From Saprospiraceae bacterium (GTDB lineage: Bacteria > Bacteroidota > Bacteroidia > Chitinophagales > Saprospiraceae), in NCBI GenBank assembly GCA_013360405.1, contig JABWBR010000043.1, forward strand, positions 1-41,293: a stretch of DNA of 41,293 bases, read 5' to 3'. Both the position numbers and the translations under genes were made by a program. Each line of letters opens with the position of its first letter. Within the stretch, counting starts at the first letter, position 1. A model generated the notes under the pieces. The model ran no database searches and was not told the origin of the DNA. It saw only the letters and a list, made by a program, of their open reading frames with translations. Shown piece after piece: positions 1-7,298 of this stretch.

Positions 1-46
1 CCGCGTACTTCGCTTTGGCCATCTTCAAAAATTCTTCTTCGTTCAT
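1..46 (-). CDS. Start of a probable transposase, cut by the window edge
   Basis: An ATG at 44-46 on the minus strand opens a frame that runs off the window after 15 residues (MNEEEFLKMAKAKYA). The residues resemble the first residues of ISKra4-type transposases as I remember them (a short acidic start followed by a K-A-K-Y segment), but 15 residues are not enough to prove it. The context supports the idea: the frame starts 28 bases after the premature stop of the antiporter gene, as expected if an insertion sequence landed in that gene. Alternatively it is an unrelated small gene. Confidence 0.35.
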   Translation of the reverse strand, partial: MNEEEFLKMAKAKYA

Positions 47-99
47 CTTTTTTGAGGTAATATACGCTTTTTATCTATGCGACAATTTGGTTTGCGCCC
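1..99 (-). mobile_element. Possible end of an insertion sequence inside the antiporter gene
   Basis: Read on the minus strand, antiporter-like coding sequence stops making family sense after the residues I-E-A, and the next bases begin GGGCGCAAACC. The probable transposase start follows about 55 bases later. I place the element boundary near 99/100. The other end, the terminal inverted repeat and the target duplication lie outside the window, so this is an inference from the break in homology. Confidence 0.35.
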
Positions 100-938
100 G
101 CTTCAATTGTAATTTCTTTAAATTTATCGGCTTCTCTGTTTAATATCTCGGGGTGCAATTTTTCTATCCATTTTATATTTGTCAACTTATCAAGATTATT
201 TAAAAAAAGACCAAAAACTAAAATGAACAACAAGGCCGGTAAGTGGTAAATTTTTGAAATGGCATAAATCAATATAATAAGAATAATAATGGGCGCAAAT
301 TTAACATGATGGTCAATTCTGCTAAGCAAAAAAGAAAGCCCCATGGTGGATATAAAAGAAATTACAAGGATAATCAGAAGTTGTAAAAAGAAATTGCCGA
401 CAGACTGTAAGTCTATAATTTCATTTAAAGCCATAAAATTAAAAAACATAACGCCTAATATATCTGACAAACTACTTTCATAAATCACGTATTCCCTATT
501 TGCCCGGTTAAGGTTTGCTACACTTGGAATGGCAATTGCACTACTTATTACGCAAAGCGGTATAGCATTGGTCATACTATCCTTAAAAGAATACCCTCCA
601 AAATGATTAAACAAATAAGCTAAAATAAATGCCAGCACAAGCATTGGTAAAAAGGCTACTAAAAACGTCTTTTTGAGCAGCGGGACTTTTGTTGCATCCA
701 ATTCGAGTTCCAGCGATCCTTCCAGCACAATCAAAATAAGGCCGACAGTACCCAAAATGGGCAAAGCCGGCGATAGGTCAGGAACAGGGATACCGAATAA
801 AACGGTGAGCTGCCGTACGCCCCAACCCAATAAAAGCAGCAGCAAGACCGAGGGTATTCTCGTCCTGGGTGATGTAAGGTCAAATATATACGCAATAAGT
901 AGGAGGATGCATATAGTAATAATAATAGAGGTTGACAT
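75..938 (-). pseudogene. Cation/proton antiporter, truncated at the C-terminus
   Basis: Integral membrane antiporter of the monovalent cation:proton (CPA/NhaP-like) superfamily, expected to exchange Na+ or K+ for H+ across the inner membrane. The 287 residues are almost entirely hydrophobic helices. Two family-like segments are visible: SSAIAIPSVANL (residues 132-143) and ESSLSDILG (154-162), the latter corresponding to the E-S-x-x-x-D helix that carries the ion-binding acid. Family members usually have about 400 residues. Here homology ends at residue 280 and is followed by seven unrelated residues (GANQIVA) and a stop, so the last transmembrane helices are missing. The probable transposase start lies just beyond. 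It is read here as a disrupted gene; a shortened but functional protein is less likely. Confidence 0.7.
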
Positions 939-962
939 ACGTGTATTTTAAATGTGCCGTAA

Positions 963-1364
963 TTATTTCAATCGGGAAACCATTTCATCAAATTTCGGTA
1001 CAAACTCAGGGTGAGTTATCCATCTCAAACTATTCCCATCGCCTTTTTTCCTCGGGATAATATGAAAATGAATATGAAAAACATCCTGCTGAGCTGCCCT
1101 GCCCGAATTACTAATGATCTGCAGGTCTTTCAATCCTAATTTTTCCTCGTATAATTGAACAACCGTTTTTAGCGCTTTCATTATTTCCAGCAACTCTTCT
1201 TCCGGAACATCAAAAATATTTACGTAGTGATTTTTTGAAATCACCAATGTATGAAATTCGCTTATGGGATTAATATCCAGGAATGCGCATGCCTTTTCGT
1301 TTTCGTATATTTTCCAAGACTTTGCTTCATTCCTGGCAATTTTGCAAAAGATACAGTTCTCCAT
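963..1364 (-). CDS. HIT family nucleotide-binding protein
   Basis: Small cytoplasmic nucleotide hydrolase or transferase of the histidine-triad superfamily (HINT/Fhit type), acting on AMP-linked substrates. The histidine triad is clear: HIHFHIIP at residues 97-104, with H97, H99 and H101. The N-terminus carries the CIFC pair (C4, C7) common in HINT proteins. At 133 residues the length is normal for the family. The stop lies 24 bases upstream of the antiporter start. The PepSY-type gene upstream ends only 12 bases before this start, so the two are probably co-transcribed. The physiological substrate cannot be told from sequence. Confidence 0.9.
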   Translation of the reverse strand: MENCIFCKIARNEAKSWKIYENEKACAFLDINPISEFHTLVISKNHYVNIFDVPEEELLEIMKALKTVVQLYEEKLGLKDLQIISNSGRAAQQDVFHIHFHIIPRKKGDGNSLRWITHPEFVPKFDEMVSRLK

Positions 1365-1376
1365 TTTTATTGTATT

Positions 1377-1955
1377 TTAGCGATTTGTCGCACTTTTTCG
1401 CATTCGCTTGGGTCCATACCACAGCCAAAATCCGGTAATCGTAAAAAGCATTAGCGCAAGGCCTAATACGGTTGAGTACACCAACTTTATTTGCCCGTTT
1501 GTCGTGCCCAAATAATAATCCAATATAGAGCCGTCGTGCAAATTCTCTATAAAGTCGGCCCGCCGTCGTTCGATGGCAAGGAGATTCCCCGTGGCGCCGT
1601 CGAGTTGAATGCCCCAGTAGGAATCTTCAAATACAAATTTGACCATGCCTTTGTCTTTCCTTATATCAATGCGCTCCAATGCCAAAGACAAATCGGGTGA
1701 AACGGAGTCGTGTAATATATTGCAGGCAAGGTTATGCAGGCTGTCAATAGGCAGCCATGCTTTCAAGTCGGTTGACGTTCCCGTATAATTTTCGGGAAAA
1801 ATGAGTCCCCCGCTATGTTTTTTCCATCCGAGTAACAGTCCGGTAACAGCAACCAGAAAGAAAAATACAAATAGAAGCGCGCCCGTCCACCGGTGTATTT
1901 TTCTAAATACGCGAAGTACGCTTGCTTGCTGCTGCCTACGTCTGTTTTCCGTCAT
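1377..1955 (-). CDS. PepSY-associated TM helix family membrane protein
   Basis: Inner-membrane protein of the PepSY-associated TM-helix family. It has 192 residues: a basic N-terminus, a first transmembrane helix starting with the family signature IHRWTGALL (about residues 20-42), an extracytoplasmic domain of about 100 residues containing HDGSILDYYLG, and a second helix near the end (about 160-182) followed by the basic GPKRMRK tail. Many relatives are linked to ferric-siderophore reduction or heme/iron handling, but nothing nearby confirms that here. It sits directly upstream of the HIT gene (12-base gap) in the same direction. Confidence 0.75.
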   Translation of the reverse strand: MTENRRRQQQASVLRVFRKIHRWTGALLFVFFFLVAVTGLLLGWKKHSGGLIFPENYTGTSTDLKAWLPIDSLHNLACNILHDSVSPDLSLALERIDIRKDKGMVKFVFEDSYWGIQLDGATGNLLAIERRRADFIENLHDGSILDYYLGTTNGQIKLVYSTVLGLALMLFTITGFWLWYGPKRMRKSATNR

Positions 1956-2060
1956 TCCTTACGCGTTAGGGTGCATTATAGGCCGCGAAAGCCCGGCTTT
2001 CTTGCGAAGGTCTAAATAGCGCCCTTTGCCCGCCTTTTTTGTTATGATGCAAGTTGAGAA

Positions 2061-2378
2061 TTAGTGCTCTTTATTTAAACGGGAGGTTATTTTAGAAATT
2101 GCACTATCTGAGTAAGCGCCAAAGGCATTCACGGTTACCCCCTTCACGCCGTGTTGTTCGGAAGAAATCGCCATCACGATCATTTCGTCGCCGGGATCGG
2201 TCATGCCTTCAAAGCGATAAATTTCGTCTATTTCGAATTCATCCGGAGATAATTCCAGTGAGGGGCTTTTGCAAATCAGGCATCCTTTTTCTGCCCAAAG
2301 CGAAAAGTTGGTGGTATATCCCCTTTTTTGTAAATCGTTTACCGCTTCGCTGACCGTATCGTATTGAGAGGGTATCAT
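2061..2378 (-). CDS. Small PRPP-synthetase-like protein (name by homology only)
   Basis: A 105-residue soluble protein of a family common in Bacteroidota and often labelled 'phosphoribosylpyrophosphate synthetase'. Recognisable family segments are YDTVSEAVNDLQKRGY near the N-terminus and YRFEGMTDPGDEMIVMAISS in the middle, then G-V-K-G-V-T-V-N-A-F-G. It is far too short for a real PRPP synthetase and shows no PRPP-binding loop, so the traditional label should not be read as a function. The lipoprotein gene upstream ends 9 bases before this start, implying one transcript. Confidence 0.7.
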   Translation of the reverse strand: MIPSQYDTVSEAVNDLQKRGYTTNFSLWAEKGCLICKSPSLELSPDEFEIDEIYRFEGMTDPGDEMIVMAISSEQHGVKGVTVNAFGAYSDSAISKITSRLNKEH

Positions 2379-2387
2379 AACAGCTTG

Positions 2388-2786
2388 TTATTTTCTTTCG
2401 TAATAATGGGTGAAACAATCGAAACACAGTTCGTACAGTTCAAGCGTTGAATCGCTTACTTTAAAAGCATACTCCGTCCCGGTTTCAAGGACAAGATACT
2501 GATTTGTGCCGAAATAATTCTCATCTCTGACATCCAGGTCGTATTCTACGCGTTGAACCAAGGAGTCATTGACGTATTCTTCATAGAAAAAGTCGTCAAT
2601 TTTGAGCGTTTGGGTTCTCATTTCACTTTCCGGGGTAAGCGTCCAGCCGCCAAAACCGCCTACAGATTTCTTCCATACCCATTCGCCTTGAATGCCCCTT
2701 GGTTGTTCGCATGCTGTTTCTTTACGGCAGGCTGCCAATACAAGAAAGCCGCCCAATACTAATGCCAATGCTTGTTTGTTTTTCAT
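2388..2786 (-). CDS. Small lipoprotein, lipocalin-like size, function unknown
   Basis: A 132-residue exported lipoprotein. The signal peptide ends in the lipobox LAAC with the lipidated cysteine at position 20. The mature part begins with a Cys-containing linker, then G-x-W-x-W-K followed by alternating short strands (TLKIDDFFYEEYVNDS and similar). This resembles the small calycin or lipocalin-like lipoproteins of Bacteroidota, although I cannot assign a family with certainty. It lies directly upstream of the PRPP-synthetase-like gene. A ligand or partner cannot be inferred. Confidence 0.7.
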   Translation of the reverse strand: MKNKQALALVLGGFLVLAACRKETACEQPRGIQGEWVWKKSVGGFGGWTLTPESEMRTQTLKIDDFFYEEYVNDSLVQRVEYDLDVRDENYFGTNQYLVLETGTEYAFKVSDSTLELYELCFDCFTHYYERK

Positions 2787-2868
2787 ACGCTAATCTTTTT
2801 ATCGCTTTTTGCGAGGTGTATAATATAGGGTAAGACGGGCAGGGTGAAGGGTTGGGTTGGTAATGAGG

Positions 2869-3717
2869 TCATAGCTTAATAAATCGTTTTACGAATGTCT
2901 TATTTTTACCTTCAACAATCAAAATGTACATCCCATTTTCCAACCCATCAATATTAATTTCTTCTACATCCCAACTTGTTAGCATTTTCACACATACTCC
3001 ATCTATTCCTAATATCCGAATCCGTTGTATGTCTTCGTTTTTTATTCCTTCTAATCTAATCTTGGATTTTGAAGGGTTTGGAATTAACTTCACAGGAGAT
3101 TCCATTAATTCAGTGCTTCCTACGCCTATTCCCGGCGATCCAAATACAAGCCAATATACCGGTATCGTATCCATACCATTTGAATAGCTATAATTGTCAT
3201 TAAATGGAATTGATGCATTCGAAGTAAATACTACCGAATCTTGTTCATGCAATATTATTTGATACATATCGCTTGGACTACCCGTATCCCACCATCCTCC
3301 TGGATTTATGCTTGTTATCAAACTCCCCATTAGATACAGAGGTGTAAATAGTCCGCTATCCCAATGCGCTTTGACGGGGAAATTATCTGTTTTAATGTCT
3401 ATCGTTAAAATTTCATAATATTGATTTATTATTTGTTTTTTGGTGTGATATGTTCCTCCAGTTCCTGTATATCTTTTAATCCACTCATCTGTTACTCTTA
3501 CATCCAATCCTTCCTGATACGCCTGATTAATAATATTTTCTTCGCCAAGAAAATTGTCTATTCCTAATGTTGCCTGGCTATTTAATCCTAATATTAGAGA
3601 ATCCTGATTACCTGCTGAATCTTCAAAATACATGACAAATTCTAAGCCCTGCACTTGAGCGGTTAATTTTATTGCCAGGCTGGAAAATAAAATCAGTAAT
3701 AATAGGATTTTTTTCAT
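2869..3717 (-). CDS. T9SS type A sorting-domain protein, otherwise unknown
   Basis: A 282-residue secreted protein. It has an N-terminal signal peptide (MKKILLLLILFSSLA, cleavage near residue 20) and a C-terminal sorting domain of about 72 residues that begins KLIPNPSKSKIRLEG and ends FVKRFIKL. This marks export across the outer membrane by the type IX secretion system and usually attachment to the cell surface. The middle (about residues 22-205) has no domain I recognise; it holds Ser/Gly/Trp-rich segments and no obvious catalytic motif. It appears to be a single gene, with no clear operon partner within 80 bases on either side. Confidence 0.8.
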   Translation of the reverse strand: MKKILLLLILFSSLAIKLTAQVQGLEFVMYFEDSAGNQDSLILGLNSQATLGIDNFLGEENIINQAYQEGLDVRVTDEWIKRYTGTGGTYHTKKQIINQYYEILTIDIKTDNFPVKAHWDSGLFTPLYLMGSLITSINPGGWWDTGSPSDMYQIILHEQDSVVFTSNASIPFNDNYSYSNGMDTIPVYWLVFGSPGIGVGSTELMESPVKLIPNPSKSKIRLEGIKNEDIQRIRILGIDGVCVKMLTSWDVEEINIDGLENGMYILIVEGKNKTFVKRFIKL

Positions 3718-3822
3718 TGCTTATGTTTTTTTTCGATTCTTGCCGGCGGAAGTAGGACGGCGTGACAAACTCTTGCGAGCCATAATTAGCACGAATAAAT
3801 AGTTACAGTCCTTTTTTTCTTA

Positions 3823-4299
3823 TCAATCTATTACGATTGCGACATACTCCCTATTTTCTTCTGCACTTTGAAAAAGTGCTTTGATTCTAAAAATGTGTTC
3901 TATCGCGATCGCCATATGTTCTTCCCCGTAGATCCAATTACCTGGATAAAATTGATACTTTCGAAAATCTCTTTCTTTCAGCCATTCTTCCAGTCTGGCC
4001 GGTGTAATTAATTGTAATTCCTTGTTGATCTCTATTACTCGCTCGGGTAAAGAATAGCCGAAACCCTCAGAGATGTATTGGTCTTCAAACAAAACCACCC
4101 TTTCTTTCGGGTAGATTACTTCTGAAAGGATATTGTCTTCACTTGGTCCAAGTCTGTCTGTCAAAATAAAGGAAATTACTTCCCAATATTTGTCTATATA
4201 TACACTTTTCGGCTCAATTGAGCCTGGGTAAGCTTTATTTGTTTTAAGCTGTTCAAACCTATCAGGTTTTATCCTCGATATGGTTGCTACGATTCCCAT
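3823..4299 (-). CDS. DUF1877 (YfbM-like) family protein
   Basis: A 158-residue soluble protein matching the DUF1877 layout: an N-terminal MGIVATISRI strand, an I-D-K-Y-W-E-V-I-S-F-I-L-T segment (about 54-67) equivalent to the family's 'DK-W-x-x-hxFhLT' motif, a central helix with TPARLEEWL, and a C-terminal E-H-x-x-x-x-x-x-x-x-x-x-A segment. The family has no established biochemical role. It is transcribed away from the first composite repeat copy, which starts 31 bases upstream of its start codon, so part of that repeat could be its 5' leader. Confidence 0.65.
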   Translation of the reverse strand: MGIVATISRIKPDRFEQLKTNKAYPGSIEPKSVYIDKYWEVISFILTDRLGPSEDNILSEVIYPKERVVLFEDQYISEGFGYSLPERVIEINKELQLITPARLEEWLKERDFRKYQFYPGNWIYGEEHMAIAIEHIFRIKALFQSAEENREYVAIVID

Positions 4300-4329
4300 T
4301 TTTCTATTTTTTTATTGATTACAACCTTT

Positions 4330-4649
4330 GTTTCCTTCAATACATCAATGCCACGAATAACCACAGTCAGTGCGAATAGCTGCTTAATTGCCGGTTATCC
4401 GCTTATTTACGAAGGTCTGGATTTTTTTCTACAAAGTCAATATGGCTGCGAACCGCCTGCGGTGGTGACGGCCCAGGAGCACCCTTGATGGTGACGGCCC
4501 AGGAGCACCCTTGATGGTGACGTCCGGGGAGCATCCCTGGTGGTGACGGCTGCGGAGTAGCCTCGGTGGTGACGCGTCACCTTGTCACCTTGTCACCACC
4601 CGGGGTGTTCCCCGGACGTCACCCCCTGAGTCAGTCCCGGGACGTCACC
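4330..4649. repeat. Composite repeat element, copy 1
   Basis: An element of about 320 bases, related in order and sequence to 6894-7240 and in the same orientation. Part one (4330-4463) is a unique leader holding an imperfect inverted repeat (ACGAATAACC ... GGTTATCCGC). Part two is an array of units starting GGTGACG at 4464, 4490, 4516, 4542 and 4568, an exact 26-base period. At the palindrome GGTGACGCGTCACC (4568-4581) the array flips to inverted units ending CGTCACC, or TGTCACC, at 4597, 4623 and 4649, with one additional 8-base step at 4589. It fills the space between the divergent DUF1877 and ATPase genes. There is no convincing coding potential. Confidence 0.85.
4568..4581. repeat. 14-base palindrome at the flip point of array 1
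   Basis: GGTGACGCGTCACC is a perfect palindrome. It joins the last direct 26-base unit to the first inverted unit, so the whole array can fold as one long interrupted hairpin. The equivalent site in copy 2 is GGTAACGCGTCACC at 7166-7179. Confidence 0.85.
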
Positions 4650-4716
4650 TCATGATAACTATGAAAATTACAATATTACATTTTCAATTTTCAGGTTTAT
4701 TTTGTATATTTGACCT

Positions 4717-5889
4717 ATGATTGCAAGAGAACTCACAGGCACTGTACTTGAAAACCTGGCCCATTTCCCTGTGACAGGGATCATTGGCCCCCGCCAGGTG
4801 GGAAAAACTACCCTGGCCAAGAGCATTTTGTCTACATACGACAGGCCGTTTATCCATCTGGATTTGGAGTTGGACAGCGACTTGCGAAAATTGGATGAAG
4901 CAGAGACTTTCCTGCGTTTTCACCAGGACAAGCTCGTTGTGATCGATGAAATCCAGCGGCTACCTCGGTTATTTCCCCTGCTCCGAGCGCTGGTTGACGA
5001 GCGGCGCGTGCCGGGGCGGTTTCTCATATTGGGTTCGGCCTCGCCCAGCGTGATTCGCGAAAGCTCGGAATCCCTGGCAGGTCGTATTGCCTATAGCGAG
5101 CTTACGCCGGTTTCCCTACGGGAATTGGCCCACAGTCTACCGATGGAGCAGCACTGGCTGCGGGGCGGTTTTCCCGAGCCCCTGTTGATGCAAAACCCCA
5201 CGATAGCCTGGCGATGGTTGGACAACTTCATCAACACCTTTTTAGAGCGCGATCTGCGAATACTCGGTTACGAAATTGCCCCCGAGGCCATGCGCCGCAC
5301 CCTGCAAATGCTAACCAACTACCACGGGAATTTGCTCAACGTCAGCGAGATCAGTCGCTCGCTGGGTATTTCGGCGCCTACGGTTAACCGTTATCTCGAT
5401 ATCCTTGAAGGCAGTTTTCTGATACACCGCCTAGCGCCTTATTTCGTCAACATTGGAAAGCGACTCGTCAAAGCGCCAAAATTCTACTTTCGCGACTCGG
5501 GCATTTTCCACGCCCTCAGCGGTATCAATACCTACGAGCAATTGCTGGACAACCGCGCCCGCGGCGCCTCTTGGGAAGGCTACGCCATAGAACAGATCAG
5601 GCGCGCCGCTCCCGAACGCTGGCAGTTCTTTTTCTACCGCGCCCACACCGGCGCCGAAGCCGACCTGGTATTGCAAAGCGCCACCGGCGATATCTACCTC
5701 GCAGAGATCAAACTTTCGCTATCCACCGGCGTCACGAGAGGCTTTTTTCACAGTGGACAAGACCTGCAGCCCAAAGGCAAATTTGTGATTATCCCTGAAG
5801 GCGACGCTTTTCCCCGTGCGGACGGGACTTTGGTGTGTGGATTGGAGGAGTTTTTGGGGGAGATGCGGCGGTCGGGTGGGGATGGGTAA
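4717..5889 (+). CDS. AAA_14/DUF4143 ATP-binding protein
   Basis: A 390-residue P-loop ATPase of the AAA_14 plus DUF4143 family, widespread in bacteria and archaea and of unclear role. Visible parts are Walker A GPRQVGKT (24-31), Walker B KLVVIDEIQ (72-80), an arginine-rich sensor region with LGSASPSVIRESSESLAGR, then a winged-helix-like stretch (SEISRSLGISAPTVNRYLDIL) and a C-terminal DUF4143 nuclease-like fold with GAEADLVLQ and YLAEIKLS. The D...EIK arrangement recalls PD-(D/E)XK nucleases. The ATG at 4717 is the only in-frame start before the Walker A motif. A TATATTTG box at 4705-4712 lies so close that the mRNA may be leaderless, but no -33 element is clear. Base composition is much more GC-rich than the genes just downstream. 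Confidence 0.85.
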   Translation: MIARELTGTVLENLAHFPVTGIIGPRQVGKTTLAKSILSTYDRPFIHLDLELDSDLRKLDEAETFLRFHQDKLVVIDEIQRLPRLFPLLRALVDERRVPGRFLILGSASPSVIRESSESLAGRIAYSELTPVSLRELAHSLPMEQHWLRGGFPEPLLMQNPTIAWRWLDNFINTFLERDLRILGYEIAPEAMRRTLQMLTNYHGNLLNVSEISRSLGISAPTVNRYLDILEGSFLIHRLAPYFVNIGKRLVKAPKFYFRDSGIFHALSGINTYEQLLDNRARGASWEGYAIEQIRRAAPERWQFFFYRAHTGAEADLVLQSATGDIYLAEIKLSLSTGVTRGFFHSGQDLQPKGKFVIIPEGDAFPRADGTLVCGLEEFLGEMRRSGGDG

Positions 5890-5894
5890 CGGTA

Positions 5895-5961
5895 GGCTTG
5901 CTGCCGTGCCGCCGTGCGTTGGGTTTGCGGGCTGGCTGTTCGGCGGCATGGACAGCAAGCC
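5895..5961. terminator. Hairpin between convergent genes
   Basis: Near-perfect inverted repeat: 5895-5914 (GGCTTGCTGCCGTGCCGCCG) pairs with 5941-5961, with two or three mismatches and a 26-base loop. It lies between the ends of the ATPase gene (+) and the 192-residue membrane-protein gene (-), so a bidirectional terminator is the simplest reading. No long T-run follows on the plus strand until about 5980. Confidence 0.5.
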
Positions 5962-5998
5962 GGGGTTAGCCTTAGCTTTCTTTTTTATATTAATTAAC

Positions 5999-6577
5999 TT
6001 ACTTGTCATCAAATAGATTTTTAAGAAATCCGGGCAATGCCATTTTTAAGAAATCTTCGGGCTTTAAATTGGCTCTTTTAATAAGGGACTCTATCATTGA
6101 ATTTTCTCCCTTTTTAATCAAACTTTCAATTTCGTTTGCGTATTCTTGTGGAATATGATTTTTATTAGGAGAATATTTGTTTTTTAAGTTATTGAAACTT
6201 TCTTCGTATTTTTCAATCACTTCTTGTTTAACTACGGTAAATATTTCTTTTTGCTCAAAAAGTGTTTTTGTAAGTTTGAAAACACTTACACCTAATATGC
6301 CTGCTATTGTTAGCATAATCGTTCCTAATATTGGATTGGTAGCAAACAAAGCGCTTAACCCACCATAAAAAGCAATCGCTCCCGCCATTAGCAAAGCATA
6401 AAAAGCTGAAAAAATATAAAGTGTACCCAATAAGAGCATATTTGCTATTGTGTACAAAACATTTCCAACTTTCTCAGCTTTTCTGGTATTAGACAGCTTT
6501 TTTCTTACGTTTTCAACTATTTGAGCAACAAAAGCCTTGTACTCCAAATATCTATTTGTTTCGTACTTTAAGTTCAT
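5999..6577 (-). CDS. Membrane protein of unknown family
   Basis: A 192-residue protein I do not recognise. It has a basic N-terminal helix (KAFVAQIVENVRKKLSNTRKAEK), two adjacent transmembrane segments (about 40-75 and 80-102) separated by a small Gly/Ala/Asn loop, then a cytoplasmic helical tail of about 90 residues rich in Glu, Lys and Asn (EQKEIFTVVKQEVIEKYEES, IESLIKKGENSMIESLIKR) that could form a coiled coil. It has no signal peptide or catalytic motif. The upstream 87-residue gene ends 5 bases before this start, so both are one transcript. The strongly AT-rich composition contrasts with the ATPase gene and suggests separate origin. Confidence 0.6.
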   Translation of the reverse strand: MNLKYETNRYLEYKAFVAQIVENVRKKLSNTRKAEKVGNVLYTIANMLLLGTLYIFSAFYALLMAGAIAFYGGLSALFATNPILGTIMLTIAGILGVSVFKLTKTLFEQKEIFTVVKQEVIEKYEESFNNLKNKYSPNKNHIPQEYANEIESLIKKGENSMIESLIKRANLKPEDFLKMALPGFLKNLFDDK

Positions 6578-6582
6578 AGTAA

Positions 6583-6846
6583 TTAAGATTTATTTTTGTT
6601 ATTCAAAAAATAGACGACAAAATCAATTATGCTCATTATGAATAATACTGGAATTACATAATCAATTTTGTCAATTAAGAAAAGTCCCAATAGAACGATT
6701 ATTATAGTTATTCCAATAGGGACAAGGATTCTTTTTAGATTGAATTCTTGTTTTCGAAAACTCAAAAAGATAAGAATAAAGTTTAGCAGAAGGATGACGC
6801 TCATCCACACATATACAAGTATTTTACTAAGTTCAGTCCAGCTCAT
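6583..6846 (-). CDS. Small multi-pass membrane protein, unknown
   Basis: An 87-residue hydrophobic protein with about three transmembrane segments (roughly 8-28, 40-58 and 62-80), a short basic loop (RKQEFNLKR) and a charged C-terminus (NNKNKS). It is the first gene of a two-gene unit with the 192-residue membrane protein (5-base gap). No family is recognised. The start codon is 48 bases from composite repeat copy 2, the same arrangement as the DUF1877 gene and copy 1. It might act with its partner, but nothing in the sequence says how. Confidence 0.55.
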   Translation of the reverse strand: MSWTELSKILVYVWMSVILLLNFILIFLSFRKQEFNLKRILVPIGITIIIVLLGLFLIDKIDYVIPVLFIMSIIDFVVYFLNNKNKS

Positions 6847-6893
6847 ATATTCTACATTTTTGATTTTTGTTCTTATTGTTGAGGCTAACTGAT

Positions 6894-7240
6894 GTTTCCC
6901 GCAATACGTCTAAGCCGCGAATAACCGCAGTAAGCGCGAATAGCTGCTTATTGCCGGTTATTCGCTTATCTGCGAAGGTCTGGATTTTTTTTTACAAAGT
7001 CAATATGGAGATGAACCGCTTGGGGTGGTGACGACCCAGGAGCGCCCTTGGTGGTTACGGCCACGAACCGCCTCAGGTAGTGACGAGGTGACGGCCCAGA
7101 AGCGCCCCTGATGGTGACGGCTATGAACCGCACTCGGTGGTGACGGCTCAGGAGCAGGCCCCAGTGGTAACGCGTCACCTCGTCACCCCCTGAGTCAGTT
7201 CCCGGGACGTCACCCCCTGAGTCAGTCCCCGGCCGTCACC
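6894..7240. repeat. Composite repeat element, copy 2
   Basis: Second copy of the element at 4330-4649, same orientation, about 347 bases. The leader (6894-7026) contains a perfect 11-base inverted repeat, GCGAATAACCG (6917-6927) and CGGTTATTCGC (6955-6965). The array has units starting GGTGACG or close variants at 7027, 7053, 7079, 7087, 7113, 7139 and 7166, with the orientation flip at 7166-7179 and inverted units ending at 7187, 7214 and 7240. As in copy 1, a single 8-base step interrupts the 26-base period. It lies between divergent genes (87-residue membrane protein and GMC oxidoreductase). Confidence 0.85.
6917..6965. repeat. Stem-loop in the leader of repeat copy 2
   Basis: An 11-base perfect inverted repeat (6917-6927 with 6955-6965) encloses a smaller possible stem TAAGC...GCTTA. 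In copy 1 the outer stem has two base changes that would still pair as G-U in an RNA read from the minus strand. This hints at a structured RNA leader toward the minus-strand gene, but two copies are too few to prove covariation. Confidence 0.45.
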
Positions 7241-7298
7241 CCCATTGCCCCTCCCCGGAAAATTCCCTATCTTAGCCCCAACGCAACCAACCGCCACC

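Noticed and set aside
2061-2378. True PRPP synthetase
   Set aside because: 105 residues is about one third of the real enzyme, and no PRPP-binding motif is present; the name is a family label only.
4464-4649. A CRISPR array, because of the exact 26-base period
   Set aside because: Units are contiguous with no variable spacers, they flip orientation at a palindrome, and no cas gene is near.
4705-4712. A full promoter for the ATPase gene at the TATATTTG box
   Set aside because: No -33 element at a proper distance and only four bases to the start codon; noted in the gene entry as a possible leaderless start.
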